NCBI GenBank assembly: GCA_016709335.1
Contig: JADJNC010000038.1
Coordinates: forward strand, 1-13,021
DNA from: Candidatus Propionivibrio dominans
GTDB taxonomy: Bacteria; Pseudomonadota; Gammaproteobacteria; Burkholderiales; Rhodocyclaceae
Direction: 5' to 3'
Length of the DNA stretch: 13,021 bases
The position numbers and the translations under genes were made by a program. The notes under the pieces were generated by a model. It did no database searches, had not been told where the DNA came from, and saw only the letters and a list, made by a program, of their open reading frames with translations. Shown one piece after another: positions 1 through 6,657 of this stretch. How positions within the stretch are numbered: the stretch's first letter is position 1; every line of letters begins with the position of its first letter.

Positions 1-8
1 GCTCACAA

Positions 9-135
9 AACTAAAGTTGAGCCTAATTTAGGGGCCAACTTTGACCAAAACAGCGGATTTTGCGAGGCTATTGATCAGAAATTTGCAACTAAAGATGCCC
101 CTAATTGATTTTTCAAGCAAAGTTGATCCCTAATT
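9..135 (+). repeat. Left-end transposase-binding repeat array
   Basis: Three forward copies of an AAAGTTGA-centred motif are visible: AACTAAAGTTGAGCCTAA (9-26), TTGCAACTAAAGATGCCCC within 83-106, and TTCAAGCAAAGTTGATCCC within 112-135. A fourth copy, TTAGGGGCCAACTTTG (28-43), is inverted and is followed at 51-61 by CAGCGGATTTT. The 83-106 copy best matches the inner right-end site and the 112-135 copy best matches the outer right-end site. The last copy overlaps the apparent start of tnsB. Repeats of this kind at Tn7-like ends bind TnsB; binding here is inferred. Confidence 0.7.
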
Positions 136-1024
136 GCGCTTTCAATGCAGGCCTTACTTGGCGAAACTTCAGCGAATCGGGAAACGTCCAGCGCTGGACA
201 GCGAGGCTGACGGCGGGATTCGCGTTGACGTAGCACAGTGGACAGCTGTAGATGTTGCTGCTATTCCTGAAAGTCGGCGTTCTCAGTTCCTGAAGCGAAA
301 ATTAGCCATTGAACTGTACTTGGGCGGTGCAAATGACACCACGCTTCAACAAGAAACGGGCCTCAGACGCCGAAACGTATACCGGCTGATCAAAGAGCGC
401 TGCCTGGGACAGGCCGAAGATGGAACTATCCAAGGCTGGCGTGGCGCGCTTCCTCATGTTCGCGTCAAACCCTACATACGTAGCCAAGAGATGACCGTCA
501 ATTCCTGGGGCGGTGGCGCTGTTGGCGCACTTCAATGGGTTTTCGCATCCCCTGGTGGAGCACAGCTGGAAGCCAAATTCCGCCAGCAAATCATCGGCAA
601 AACCCGGGCACTGGAAGCCACGCGACGCTCTAGACAAGCGCATTTCAAATGGTTCATCAACGAGCTTCGCGAGCGTGGCTACGAACAGCGCGGAGAGTGG
701 CCATTCAACGTTGAACGCATGGGCTACATCACGATTTGTGCATTCGTCGATCGGGTACTTGCTGAGAATCCAGCGCGCCATATCGAAATCGTTGCGGGAG
801 AGACCGGAAAACGCAAAGCCAAAGCGGGGGACGGAGTTGACAGGCCCGCCCTGCGGGTCTTTGAGCGAGTCGAATGTGATGCGCACAAACTCGATGCCCG
901 CATGGTGGTGATGGTTCCGTCACCCCATGGCGGCTTTGAGTCCAAGAAGATCCATCGGCTTTGGGTCATCGTGCTGATTGAAGTGGCATCCAGGGCCGTC
1001 ATTGGCTATCACTGCCGCGTGTGA
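134..1024 (+). pseudogene. tnsB: TnsB/TniA-like DDE transposase, 5' part, cut by the IS21-family insertion
   Basis: This is the N-terminal part of a Mu/Tn7-type DDE transposase, the subunit that binds the transposon ends and carries out strand transfer. The first 230 or so residues should hold the DNA-binding helix-turn-helix domains; a run near residues 50-90 has the expected pattern. The catalytic core begins near residue 245, with the likely first catalytic Asp at about residue 249 (VECDAHKLD). It continues through WVIVLIEVASRAVIGYH, and the reading frame then runs into the IS left end, whose own TGA (1022-1024) ends it. The second Asp and the Glu lie beyond the insertion. The start is uncertain: TTG 134 directly follows an in-frame TAA, no ribosome site is visible, and an ATG at 145 lies in another frame. 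Without its 3' half the product cannot be active. Confidence 0.8.
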
Positions 1025-1054
1025 ACGGCTTTCAGTTTCCGTTTAAATCCGGTG
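1020..1054 (+). repeat. IS21-family left terminal repeat
   Basis: The tip TGTGAACGGC (1020-1029) pairs with the right tip TGTTAGCGGT read inward. The internal motif AAATCCGGTG (1045-1054) corresponds to AAATCTGGTT at the same 25-bp offset at the other end. In IS21-type elements such terminal multiple repeats are IstA-binding sites. Confidence 0.7.
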
Positions 1055-1404
1055 TCGACGGCCTGCCGGTCGCATTCACCTGCTGATGTCCGCCGACTTC
1101 TTTTAACTTCCTTTGAATCGAATTGGGGCGCCCGTTCTGTAGGATCCGCAGGGTCTTGGTCGAGCTTGCTGTGGACTGCAATGGTGGGAGTGAGTCCACG
1201 CTGGGGTATGGCACCGCGATGGACCTTGCGTTACAAACGCACAAGCCTGTGTAAGAAGCAGGCGCGACAGTGCCAGTAACTTGCAGGTCAACCCACTGCC
1301 GCGCCCCGAGACCCCCACTGTGGAGGGCGACGTTGCGCATGTAGTATTTCACGAAGCGATCGTGGCTGTCCAGAGCTTGGTTTCACGCATGGGCGTGAAC
1401 GCCC
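1055..1404 (+). other. IS21 5' non-coding leader, about 350 bp
   Basis: No convincing gene is seen; short open frames on both strands lack family resemblance and ribosome sites. It contains a possible hairpin with arms GTGGACT (1171-1177) and AGTCCAC (1193-1199), and a perfect palindrome at its 3' edge, listed separately. The promoter of the IS operon should lie here, but no convincing -35/-10 pair was found. Confidence 0.4.
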
Positions 1405-1408
1405 ATGC
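1387..1408. promoter_or_regulatory. Perfect 22-bp palindrome over the first IS21 gene start
   Basis: Arms GCATGGGCGT (1387-1396) and ACGCCCATGC (1399-1408) are exact reverse complements separated by GA. The right arm contains the ATG (1405-1407) of the zinc-finger-like gene. It could be a repressor operator or an RNA hairpin hiding the start codon; neither is demonstrated. A chance perfect 10-bp arm at this spacing exactly on a start codon is unlikely but possible. Confidence 0.5.
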
Positions 1409-1860
1409 CAACCACTCAGCCGCCGCCCAGGCTCTTTCTGTGCGCCCGCTGCCGCAGCGCTGTCATTATCTGCAGCCCCTGCGACCGGGGTCAGCGCTAT
1501 TGCAGCGCCGATTGTTCGCGCCAGGCCAGATCTTGCGCCCAGCGTGCTGCTGCTCAGCGCTACCAAAGCAGCCGCAAAGGCCGTCATGCACATGCCCGGC
1601 GCCAGGGTCAATGGAGGGCGCGCCAACAAAGCGTGACGCAAATAGTGACGCATCAGGGTAGCCCACCACCACCCTGTGCTGGTGTACTCCCACCCGACGA
1701 AGCAACTGCCCCGCAAACCGGCGCAAATCAGAGCTGCAAGTGCCACTTCTGTGGTCGCCCGGTATCTGCGTTTGTGCGCCAGGGGTTTCTGGGCTACCGC
1801 TTTCGTCCCCCATCGAACCAAACTTTAAGGAGTGCCGATTTACATGACTATTGCCCCTGA
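1405..1860 (+). CDS. Cysteine-rich zinc-finger-like IS21 accessory protein (151 aa)
   Basis: Function unknown. The N-terminus has three cysteine pairs, C13-x2-C16, C23-x2-C26 and C33-x3-C37, which suggest one or two bound zinc ions. A strongly basic stretch (residues 39-75, rich in Arg, Gln and His) follows and could contact nucleic acid. A second cysteine group, C111, C113 and C116, lies near the C-terminus before a GFLGYRFRPP segment. ATG 1405 is the first start after an in-frame TGA at 1396-1398 and lies in a perfect palindrome; no strong ribosome site is seen. The end overlaps the istA start by 17 bp, suggesting translational coupling. From memory, similar small cysteine-rich proteins precede istA in some beta-proteobacterial IS21 elements; this was not checked. 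It may help or regulate transposition, which is inference. Confidence 0.6.
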   Translation: MPTTQPPPRLFLCARCRSAVIICSPCDRGQRYCSADCSRQARSCAQRAAAQRYQSSRKGRHAHARRQGQWRARQQSVTQIVTHQGSPPPPCAGVLPPDEATAPQTGANQSCKCHFCGRPVSAFVRQGFLGYRFRPPSNQTLRSADLHDYCP

Positions 1861-3343
1861 TTTGACAGCGCAAATTCTGCGCTACCACCACGCCGAGCGC
1901 TGGCCGGTGGGAACGATTTCGTCCCAACTGAACGTGCACCGCGAGACCGTCATCCGCGTTCTCATTCAAGCCGGTGCCTCGCCCATCATTCCCGCACAAC
2001 GCCCCTCGGGCGTGACCCCCTATCTGCCCTTTATCGAGCAGACCTTAAAGCAGTTCCCCAATCTCACGGCCAGCCGCTTGCACGCCATGGTCGTGGAGCG
2101 AGGCTATGGTGGCCGAGCCGACCACTTCCGCCACGTCATCGCCAGGCTCCGCCCGCGCGCCCCAGCCGAGGCTTACTTGCGCCTGCGCACCTTGCCCGGT
2201 GAACAGTGTCAATGCGATTGGGGGCACTTTGGCCACATCCAAATCGGACAAGCCAAGCGGCCATTGATGGCCTTTGTGATGGTCTTGTCCTGGTCCAGAC
2301 GCATCTTCTTGCGTTTCTTCCTGGGCGCACACATGGAGAACTTCTTGCGTGGCCACGTTCAGGCCTTTGAATCCTGGGGCTCGGTTCCCAGGGTCACTTT
2401 GTACGACAACTTGAAGAGCGCCGTGCTCGAACGCAAGGGGCAAGCCATCCGTTTCAACCCCACAGTGCTGGCACTGGCGGCGCATTACCATTTCGAGCCC
2501 CGCCCTGTGGCACCAGCACGGGGCAATCAGAAGGGCCGCGTGGAGCGCTCGATTCGCTACATCCGTGACAACTTCTTTGCCGCGCGAACCTACTCCAGTC
2601 TTGATGACCTCAACGCACAGGCCGATGCCTGGGTGGCAGGAGCGGCCAGCCAGCGCCCATGCCCCGAAGACACCAAGCTGACGGTGCAGGAGGCCTTTGA
2701 GCAGGAGAAGAGTCACCTGATGGAACTGCCCGCGACCCCGTTTAGTTGCGACGAGCTCAGGGCCGTATCGGCCGGCAAGACCCCCTACGTGCGCTTCGAT
2801 CTGAACGACTATTCGATTCCTCACACCCATGTGCAGCGTAGTCTCACCGTCAGCGCCGACCTGCGCGAGGTACGCATTCTGGATGGCCAACAGGTGCTTG
2901 CCACCCACCGGCGTTGCTGGGACAAGGGCCAGCAAGTCGAGGTCGACGCCCACCTGGAGGAGCTGGTGCAGCACAAGCGAGCCGGGCGTGCCCACCGTGA
3001 TACCGACCGCCTGGTGCACGCAATTCCTCAGGTTCAGACCTTGCTCAATGAGGCTGCCAAGCGCGGGGAGCCGCTGGGACGCACCGCCAGTCAGTTGCAG
3101 GAACTGCTCGATGTGCATGGGCGCACGCAGATGGTGGCAGCCGTTGCGGATGCTCTGAATCGCGGCGTGCCACACCCCAATGCCGTTCGCTTGGCATTGG
3201 AGCGCCAACGCCAGGCGCAAACCCCACCCCCGCTGGGCGTGGCCCTGCCCGAGCATGTACGTGAGCGTGACATTGCGGTGCGGCCCCACAGCCTGAGTGG
3301 CTATGACCAACTCATTGGAGACCCTGACGATGCAAACGACTGA
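1844..3343 (+). CDS. istA: IS21-family transposase IstA (499 aa)
   Basis: IstA is the DDE transposase that binds the IS ends and catalyses cutting and joining together with IstB. Residues 8-42 form an N-terminal helix-turn-helix of IS21 type (ILRYHHAERWPVGTISSQLN). The catalytic triad is visible: D125 in CQCDWGHF, D188 in VTLYDNLKSAV, and E234 in GNQKGRVERSIRYIRDNFF. The C-terminal half matches IstA in length and pattern. I chose ATG 1844 because AAGGAG (1827-1832) lies 11 nt upstream; an in-frame GTG at 1832 overlaps that site and is less likely. The gene overlaps the upstream zinc-finger-like gene by 17 bp and istB by 14 bp. It is uninterrupted and probably functional, so the IS may be mobile although its host transposon is not. 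Confidence 0.93.
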   Translation: MTIAPDLTAQILRYHHAERWPVGTISSQLNVHRETVIRVLIQAGASPIIPAQRPSGVTPYLPFIEQTLKQFPNLTASRLHAMVVERGYGGRADHFRHVIARLRPRAPAEAYLRLRTLPGEQCQCDWGHFGHIQIGQAKRPLMAFVMVLSWSRRIFLRFFLGAHMENFLRGHVQAFESWGSVPRVTLYDNLKSAVLERKGQAIRFNPTVLALAAHYHFEPRPVAPARGNQKGRVERSIRYIRDNFFAARTYSSLDDLNAQADAWVAGAASQRPCPEDTKLTVQEAFEQEKSHLMELPATPFSCDELRAVSAGKTPYVRFDLNDYSIPHTHVQRSLTVSADLREVRILDGQQVLATHRRCWDKGQQVEVDAHLEELVQHKRAGRAHRDTDRLVHAIPQVQTLLNEAAKRGEPLGRTASQLQELLDVHGRTQMVAAVADALNRGVPHPNAVRLALERQRQAQTPPPLGVALPEHVRERDIAVRPHSLSGYDQLIGDPDDAND

Positions 3344-4094
3344 TCCAAGCACACTCAAACGCCGTGCCCAGGCCCTGCAACTCAACGGCCTGCTGTCCAA
3401 CTGGAGTGCGTGCTGCACCGAACCCTGGGTGGCCAATTTGCTGGACTGGGAGGAGCAAGAGAATACCCGGCGCTCCATGGAGCGCCGGCTGCACAGTGCG
3501 CATATCGGGCGCTTCAAGCCCTTGGCCGATTACGACTGGAACTGGCCCGAGCAGATTGATCAGGGGGCTGTGAGCGACTTGATGACGCTGCAGTTCCTGC
3601 AGAACGCAAGCAATGCCATCCTGGTAGGGCCATCAGGCGTGGGCAAGACCACGATTGCCCAGAACATCGCTCACCAGGCGGTGTTGCAGGGGCACACCGT
3701 CATCTTCACCACGGCCGGCAAGCTGCTGGGCGAGCTCGCCAGCCTGGACAGTGACTCGGCACTGCGAACCCGACTACGCCACTACGCCAGGCCTTCGCTG
3801 TTGGCAATCGATGAGGTCGGGTACCTCTCGTATTCCAGCCGCTATGCCGACCTGCTGTTCGAGTTGGTCAGTCGGCGCCATGAGCAAAAAAGCACGCTGC
3901 TGACGACCAACAAATCGTTTACCGACTGGAGCGAAGTATTCCCCAACGCGGCCTGCGTGGTGGCCCTGGTTGACCGACTGGTTCACCACGCCGAGATCGT
4001 TGGCATCAAGGGAGAGTCTTACAGGCAGAAGGAGGCACAAGAACAGGCCAAGGCACGCGCTGGCAAACGCAAAACTTCAAAGGGGACAACATGA
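3330..4094 (+). CDS. istB: IS21-family helper ATPase IstB (254 aa)
   Basis: IstB is the AAA+ ATPase partner of IstA, related to DnaC, that stimulates transposition and helps target choice. Walker A is GPSGVGKTT (residues 100-108), Walker B is LLAIDEVG with D161 and E162, and a sensor-1-like STLLTTNKSF follows at 188-197. The N-terminal adaptor region (residues 8-75) has the typical LKLNGL-like and EERRxxRRL-like patterns. ATG 3330 is preferred over an in-frame GTG at 3297: a GGAG sits about 9 nt upstream, and this start overlaps the istA stop by 14 bp, the usual istA-istB coupling. The length is normal for IstB. The stop codon overlaps the next gene's ATG. Confidence 0.93.
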   Translation: MQTTDPSTLKRRAQALQLNGLLSNWSACCTEPWVANLLDWEEQENTRRSMERRLHSAHIGRFKPLADYDWNWPEQIDQGAVSDLMTLQFLQNASNAILVGPSGVGKTTIAQNIAHQAVLQGHTVIFTTAGKLLGELASLDSDSALRTRLRHYARPSLLAIDEVGYLSYSSRYADLLFELVSRRHEQKSTLLTTNKSFTDWSEVFPNAACVVALVDRLVHHAEIVGIKGESYRQKEAQEQAKARAGKRKTSKGTT

Positions 4095-4309
4095 AAAAAT
4101 GGCATCAACCCTCAGGGCTCTCAAGTGGACTGCCGTTCAAAGTGGACGCCAACTGGACGCCAGAGCAGGCATTGGCGGTGTGGGAGTTGCTTGATGACCT
4201 GCGCGATCGCGTCGGGACCCATTACGGCCTGGTCATGCAGAACCTCATGCGTGAACAGCGCGTTACCCATCAACCGCTTGACGACTTTGACCAGGACTTG
4301 CCGTTCTGA
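4091..4309 (+). CDS. Small conserved-looking protein at the 3' end of the IS21 operon (72 aa)
   Basis: Function unknown. The ATG lies inside an ATGA overlap with the istB stop and is preceded by AAGGGG with 6-7 nt spacing, so it is almost certainly translated and coupled to istB. The sequence is acidic and helical in its middle (EQALAVWELLDDLRDRVGTHYG), with a C-terminal DDFDQDLPF tail and no cysteines or membrane segment. From memory, similar short proteins with a WTPEQAL...ELLDDLR pattern occur beside transposase genes in Proteobacteria; not verified. Placement within the IS boundaries makes it part of the element rather than of the host transposon. It may be an accessory factor for IstA/IstB, which is only inferred from position. 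Confidence 0.65.
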   Translation: MKKWHQPSGLSSGLPFKVDANWTPEQALAVWELLDDLRDRVGTHYGLVMQNLMREQRVTHQPLDDFDQDLPF

Positions 4310-4341
4310 CTAACGGCGAACTTTTAACCCCATCAGTAACC

Positions 4342-4361
4342 AGGGCCCCTCACGGGGCCCT
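4342..4361 (+). terminator. Stem-loop after the IS21 operon, possible terminator
   Basis: AGGGCCCC (4342-4349), loop TCAC, and GGGGCCCT (4354-4361) form a perfect, very GC-rich 8-bp stem 33 bp after the last IS gene. No T-run follows, so it is not a classical intrinsic terminator. It may protect the operon mRNA or block read-through. Confidence 0.5.
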
Positions 4362-4382
4362 ATCCATTGGTGGCGCCGTGGG

Positions 4383-4482
4383 CACCAGAATTCAACACCA
4401 TAACTGACCACCAGATTCGGCCGCCAAATCCCGCCGCCATTTACGGCAACCAGATTTATGCGGATTTAGACAACCGCTAACA
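4383..4482 (-). repeat. IS21-family right end with three internal repeats
   Basis: Three copies of a CACCAGATT-like motif occur: CACCAGAATT (4383-4392), CACCAGATTC (4409-4418) and AACCAGATTT (4448-4457). The last is the counterpart of the left-end motif at the same 25-bp distance from the tip. Multiple end repeats like these are typical IstA-binding sites. Confidence 0.65.
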
Positions 4483-5638
4483 CTGCGTAAGGAATGCTCT
4501 GCGGAAGACGTCCTGCGAGCGATAAAGAAGTCGCTTACCACGTGGACGCCACTGACAATCCAGTTCAGCTCGAACGCCTATAACAAGGGTGCCGGTTTAC
4601 CCTCCCACCGTTCCAGCCAATATGTTGGCGCTTGTTGGGATGAATTCAGCGTCGACGGGGCCGCGGCCAATATATGCAAACGCGTAGAACAGCCCATCCA
4701 GGATATTGTGGGGCCCGAATTCTCAAGCCACAGGACCCGACCAGCTATTCGAGCCGCCGAAGTCTGGACGACAGGCCCTTCATTGAATCATTTTTCGGGC
4801 AGCTCGCAGCGGGTGGCTTTCACAAGTTATCGACGACGACGGGAAGTAATCCCAAAGACAAAAAAGGATATGACCCTGACGTTGCAGCGAAGGAGACGAA
4901 TTTTCAGCTGGAATACGCCCAGGAGCTACTAGACACGCTGATTGCGAACTACAACGCCACGCCGCACTCCGGCCTGGGTTCTCGCACACCGCTGGAGCAG
5001 TTGGACTTCCTCACATTGAGGCGTTCGGCACCATTGCGCATTGCAGACGCCGGTAATGTCGAACGAATGGTGGGGGTGCGCAAACTATGCACTTTGCTTG
5101 GCGGCGTGGCGACCGGGCGGCGGCCACACTTCAACTTTTCCAACGCAAGGTATTCCGCCGAATGGCTGTGCCTCAGAACCGACTTGATTGGCAAGACATT
5201 TTGGCTGCATCTGGAGAACGAGGATGACGCCAGGTTCGCAAGCGTTTCGACCAAGAATGGCGTCTATCTGGGCACTATTCGTGCGGCACCTCCCTGGCAC
5301 CGTACGCCGCATACCCTCTTTATTCGTCAAGCTATCCGCACCCTGGACAAGCGGCGGCTACTGCACATATCCAATGACTGCGATCCTATAGAAGAGCTCA
5401 TCCGTTACGCGGAGAGTTCAATTGACAAAAATTGCCGGTGCACCCTGCTTACCTCGAAGCCAGGCGCGTTCTGACCCAGTTTGCGCAGACCTTGACTGGG
5501 CAACCCATGGTAGTGAGCGCAAATGGGCGCAACGATCCCCAGCCGAAACCGCCCGCTGCAGACGTTCCAGCTACTCAATCCCCTGAAAAGTACACCGCAA
5601 CGACTTTGCCGCCACCGAGGATGGCCAAGCAATGGTAG
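4483..5638 (+). pseudogene. tnsB: TnsB/TniA-like transposase, 3' part, with two -1 frameshifts
   Basis: This continues the interrupted transposase directly after the IS, beginning LRKECSAEDVLRAIKK. The second catalytic Asp is in WDEFSVDGA (about 4640-4666) and the Glu is in DDRPFIESFFGQL (about 4763-4801). A C-terminal Mu-type beta-barrel region follows, with HFNFSNARYSAEWL and GKTFWLHLENEDDARF. Two frame breaks need one extra base each: at the G run 4710-4713 (restoring IVGARILKPQ) and at the A run 5427-5431 (restoring SSIDKKLPVHPAYLEARRV). With both restored, the gene ends at 5638 and overlaps the tnsC ATG by 7 bp, the expected operon junction. As given it is inactive even without the IS. 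Both indels are in homopolymers, so sequencing error is possible for these but not for the IS. Confidence 0.8.
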
Positions 5639-6654
5639 ACACCGACAATCGGACCGAACCACTGGTGCCTCGCCATGTGTCGCGCGATCATCCAGTAGTT
5701 ACACGCGACTATTCGCTCTTCACCCCGGCCATTCATGACATGGTGGACAGCATTGCGGGCTGGTTGGACGACCAAGTAGACGGCGCCACCATCTACGGGC
5801 CATCAAGATACGGCAAATCAAGCGCGGTTGACAATTGGCTACCGCAGCTTCTTTCAGAGCGTCACGGGGGTTATGTCCCCATGGTCATTTGGAGTCATAT
5901 CGATGCCGGTTCCCAGAATTCGATGGGCCGGTTCTACGCTCACCTGTTGGATGCCAGCAGGCATCCTTTGGCCCGATCCGTCAAAAGCCCTCTGGACCGC
6001 CAACGCATGCTGATTGAACGATGGATTTGGATGGCACACCAGGGGGGAGGGCACTTCATGGTCTTGGTCGTCGACGAGGCGCAATCAATGTCACAGCGCG
6101 AATGGATCTGGTTGGTGGAACTTCACAGTACGCTAGAGAAGCTTCGGGTTCGCTTGTGCGTGTTTTCGGTCGCCTCGCTGCAGTTCTTCGATGAACCAAC
6201 CGGAATGGCGCTCTCAGGTGGTGCTCATGTCGCAGCACGCTTCATGCTCGAATCCAAGCGGTTCCACGGTGTCCGCAGTGTTGATGAGCTTCGCTACGTG
6301 CTCAATTGCTATGACGAATCAACTGAATGGCCGTTAAATTCCGGCGTTTCATTCACAGCCGGACTCGCTCAAAAAGCTTGGGCTGAGGGCTTTCGCATGG
6401 CAAATCAGGCCGAGGCACTGATGCGCGCACTCAATGATTCTTTGGATAAAAATTATGACGGTCCCCAAGACTTTCCCATGCGCACAATTGCGCAGGTCAG
6501 CCGACACGTACTCTTGCGAATTGCTGGAGGTGCTGATTGGCGCGTGACCACGTCGGATTCCTCATGGTTAAAACTGGTTTCGCAAAGCAGCCACAAGGCA
6601 CTCATGGCAATCGTGAATGCCACGGCGCACCGGCGAAGCCACAGCAAGTCATGA
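5632..6654 (+). CDS. tniB: TnsC/TniB-like AAA transposition ATPase (340 aa)
   Basis: This is the ATP-dependent regulator that links the target-selecting TniQ protein with the transposase. Walker A is GPSRYGKSS (residues 56-64) and Walker B is VLVVDEAQ (residues 144-151), followed by a sensor-like RLCVFSVASLQ segment. Size and motif spacing suit the TniB/TnsC family, and the frame is intact throughout. ATG 5632 overlaps the end of the restored tnsB frame; the nearest upstream purine-rich sequence is GAGG at about 5618-5621. The tniQ gene starts 3 bp after its stop, so the three genes form an operon. With tnsB broken it could act only with a related TnsB supplied elsewhere. Confidence 0.88.
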   Translation: MVDTDNRTEPLVPRHVSRDHPVVTRDYSLFTPAIHDMVDSIAGWLDDQVDGATIYGPSRYGKSSAVDNWLPQLLSERHGGYVPMVIWSHIDAGSQNSMGRFYAHLLDASRHPLARSVKSPLDRQRMLIERWIWMAHQGGGHFMVLVVDEAQSMSQREWIWLVELHSTLEKLRVRLCVFSVASLQFFDEPTGMALSGGAHVAARFMLESKRFHGVRSVDELRYVLNCYDESTEWPLNSGVSFTAGLAQKAWAEGFRMANQAEALMRALNDSLDKNYDGPQDFPMRTIAQVSRHVLLRIAGGADWRVTTSDSSWLKLVSQSSHKALMAIVNATAHRRSHSKS

Positions 6655-6657
6655 TTT

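Larger units (their letters stand above)
1020..4482 (+). mobile_element. IS21-family insertion sequence, about 3.46 kb, four genes
   Basis: The element carries istA and istB, diagnostic of IS21, plus two accessory genes. The left end reads TGTGAACGGC and the right end, read inward, TGTTAGCGGT. An internal motif, AAATCCGGTG at the left and AAATCTGGTT at the right, starts exactly 25 bp from each proposed tip, which fixes the boundaries well. The interrupted transposase reading resumes immediately at 4483 with LRKECSAEDVL. The flanking pentamers CCGCG (1015-1019) and CTGCG (4483-4487) may be a target duplication with one mismatch; IS21 elements usually duplicate 4-8 bp. The length exceeds the usual 2-2.5 kb because of the accessory genes. 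It is inserted in the same orientation as the host transposon. Confidence 0.85.

Noticed and set aside
302..886. Minus-strand open frame of 194 codons within tnsB
   Set aside because: Antisense shadow of the transposase fragment; no ribosome site or family resemblance.
1288..1999. Two minus-strand open frames of 177 codons
   Set aside because: Antisense to the cysteine-rich gene and the istA start; low-complexity, Ala/Arg/Gly-rich translations with no family signal.
2045..3517. Long minus-strand open frame of about 490 codons
   Set aside because: It lies antisense to istA and istB, whose catalytic motifs are clear; the minus-strand translation has no recognisable domain. It is a by-product of GC-rich codon use.
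4342..4361. Classical rho-independent terminator
   Set aside because: The stem is strong, but no T-run follows, so only a possible terminator or stabilising hairpin is claimed.
5421..5440. Programmed -1 frameshift in tnsB at the A run
   Set aside because: The heptamer in frame is C AAA AAT, not a canonical slippery site, and a second break exists at a G run with no slippery motif. A simple one-base loss explains both better.
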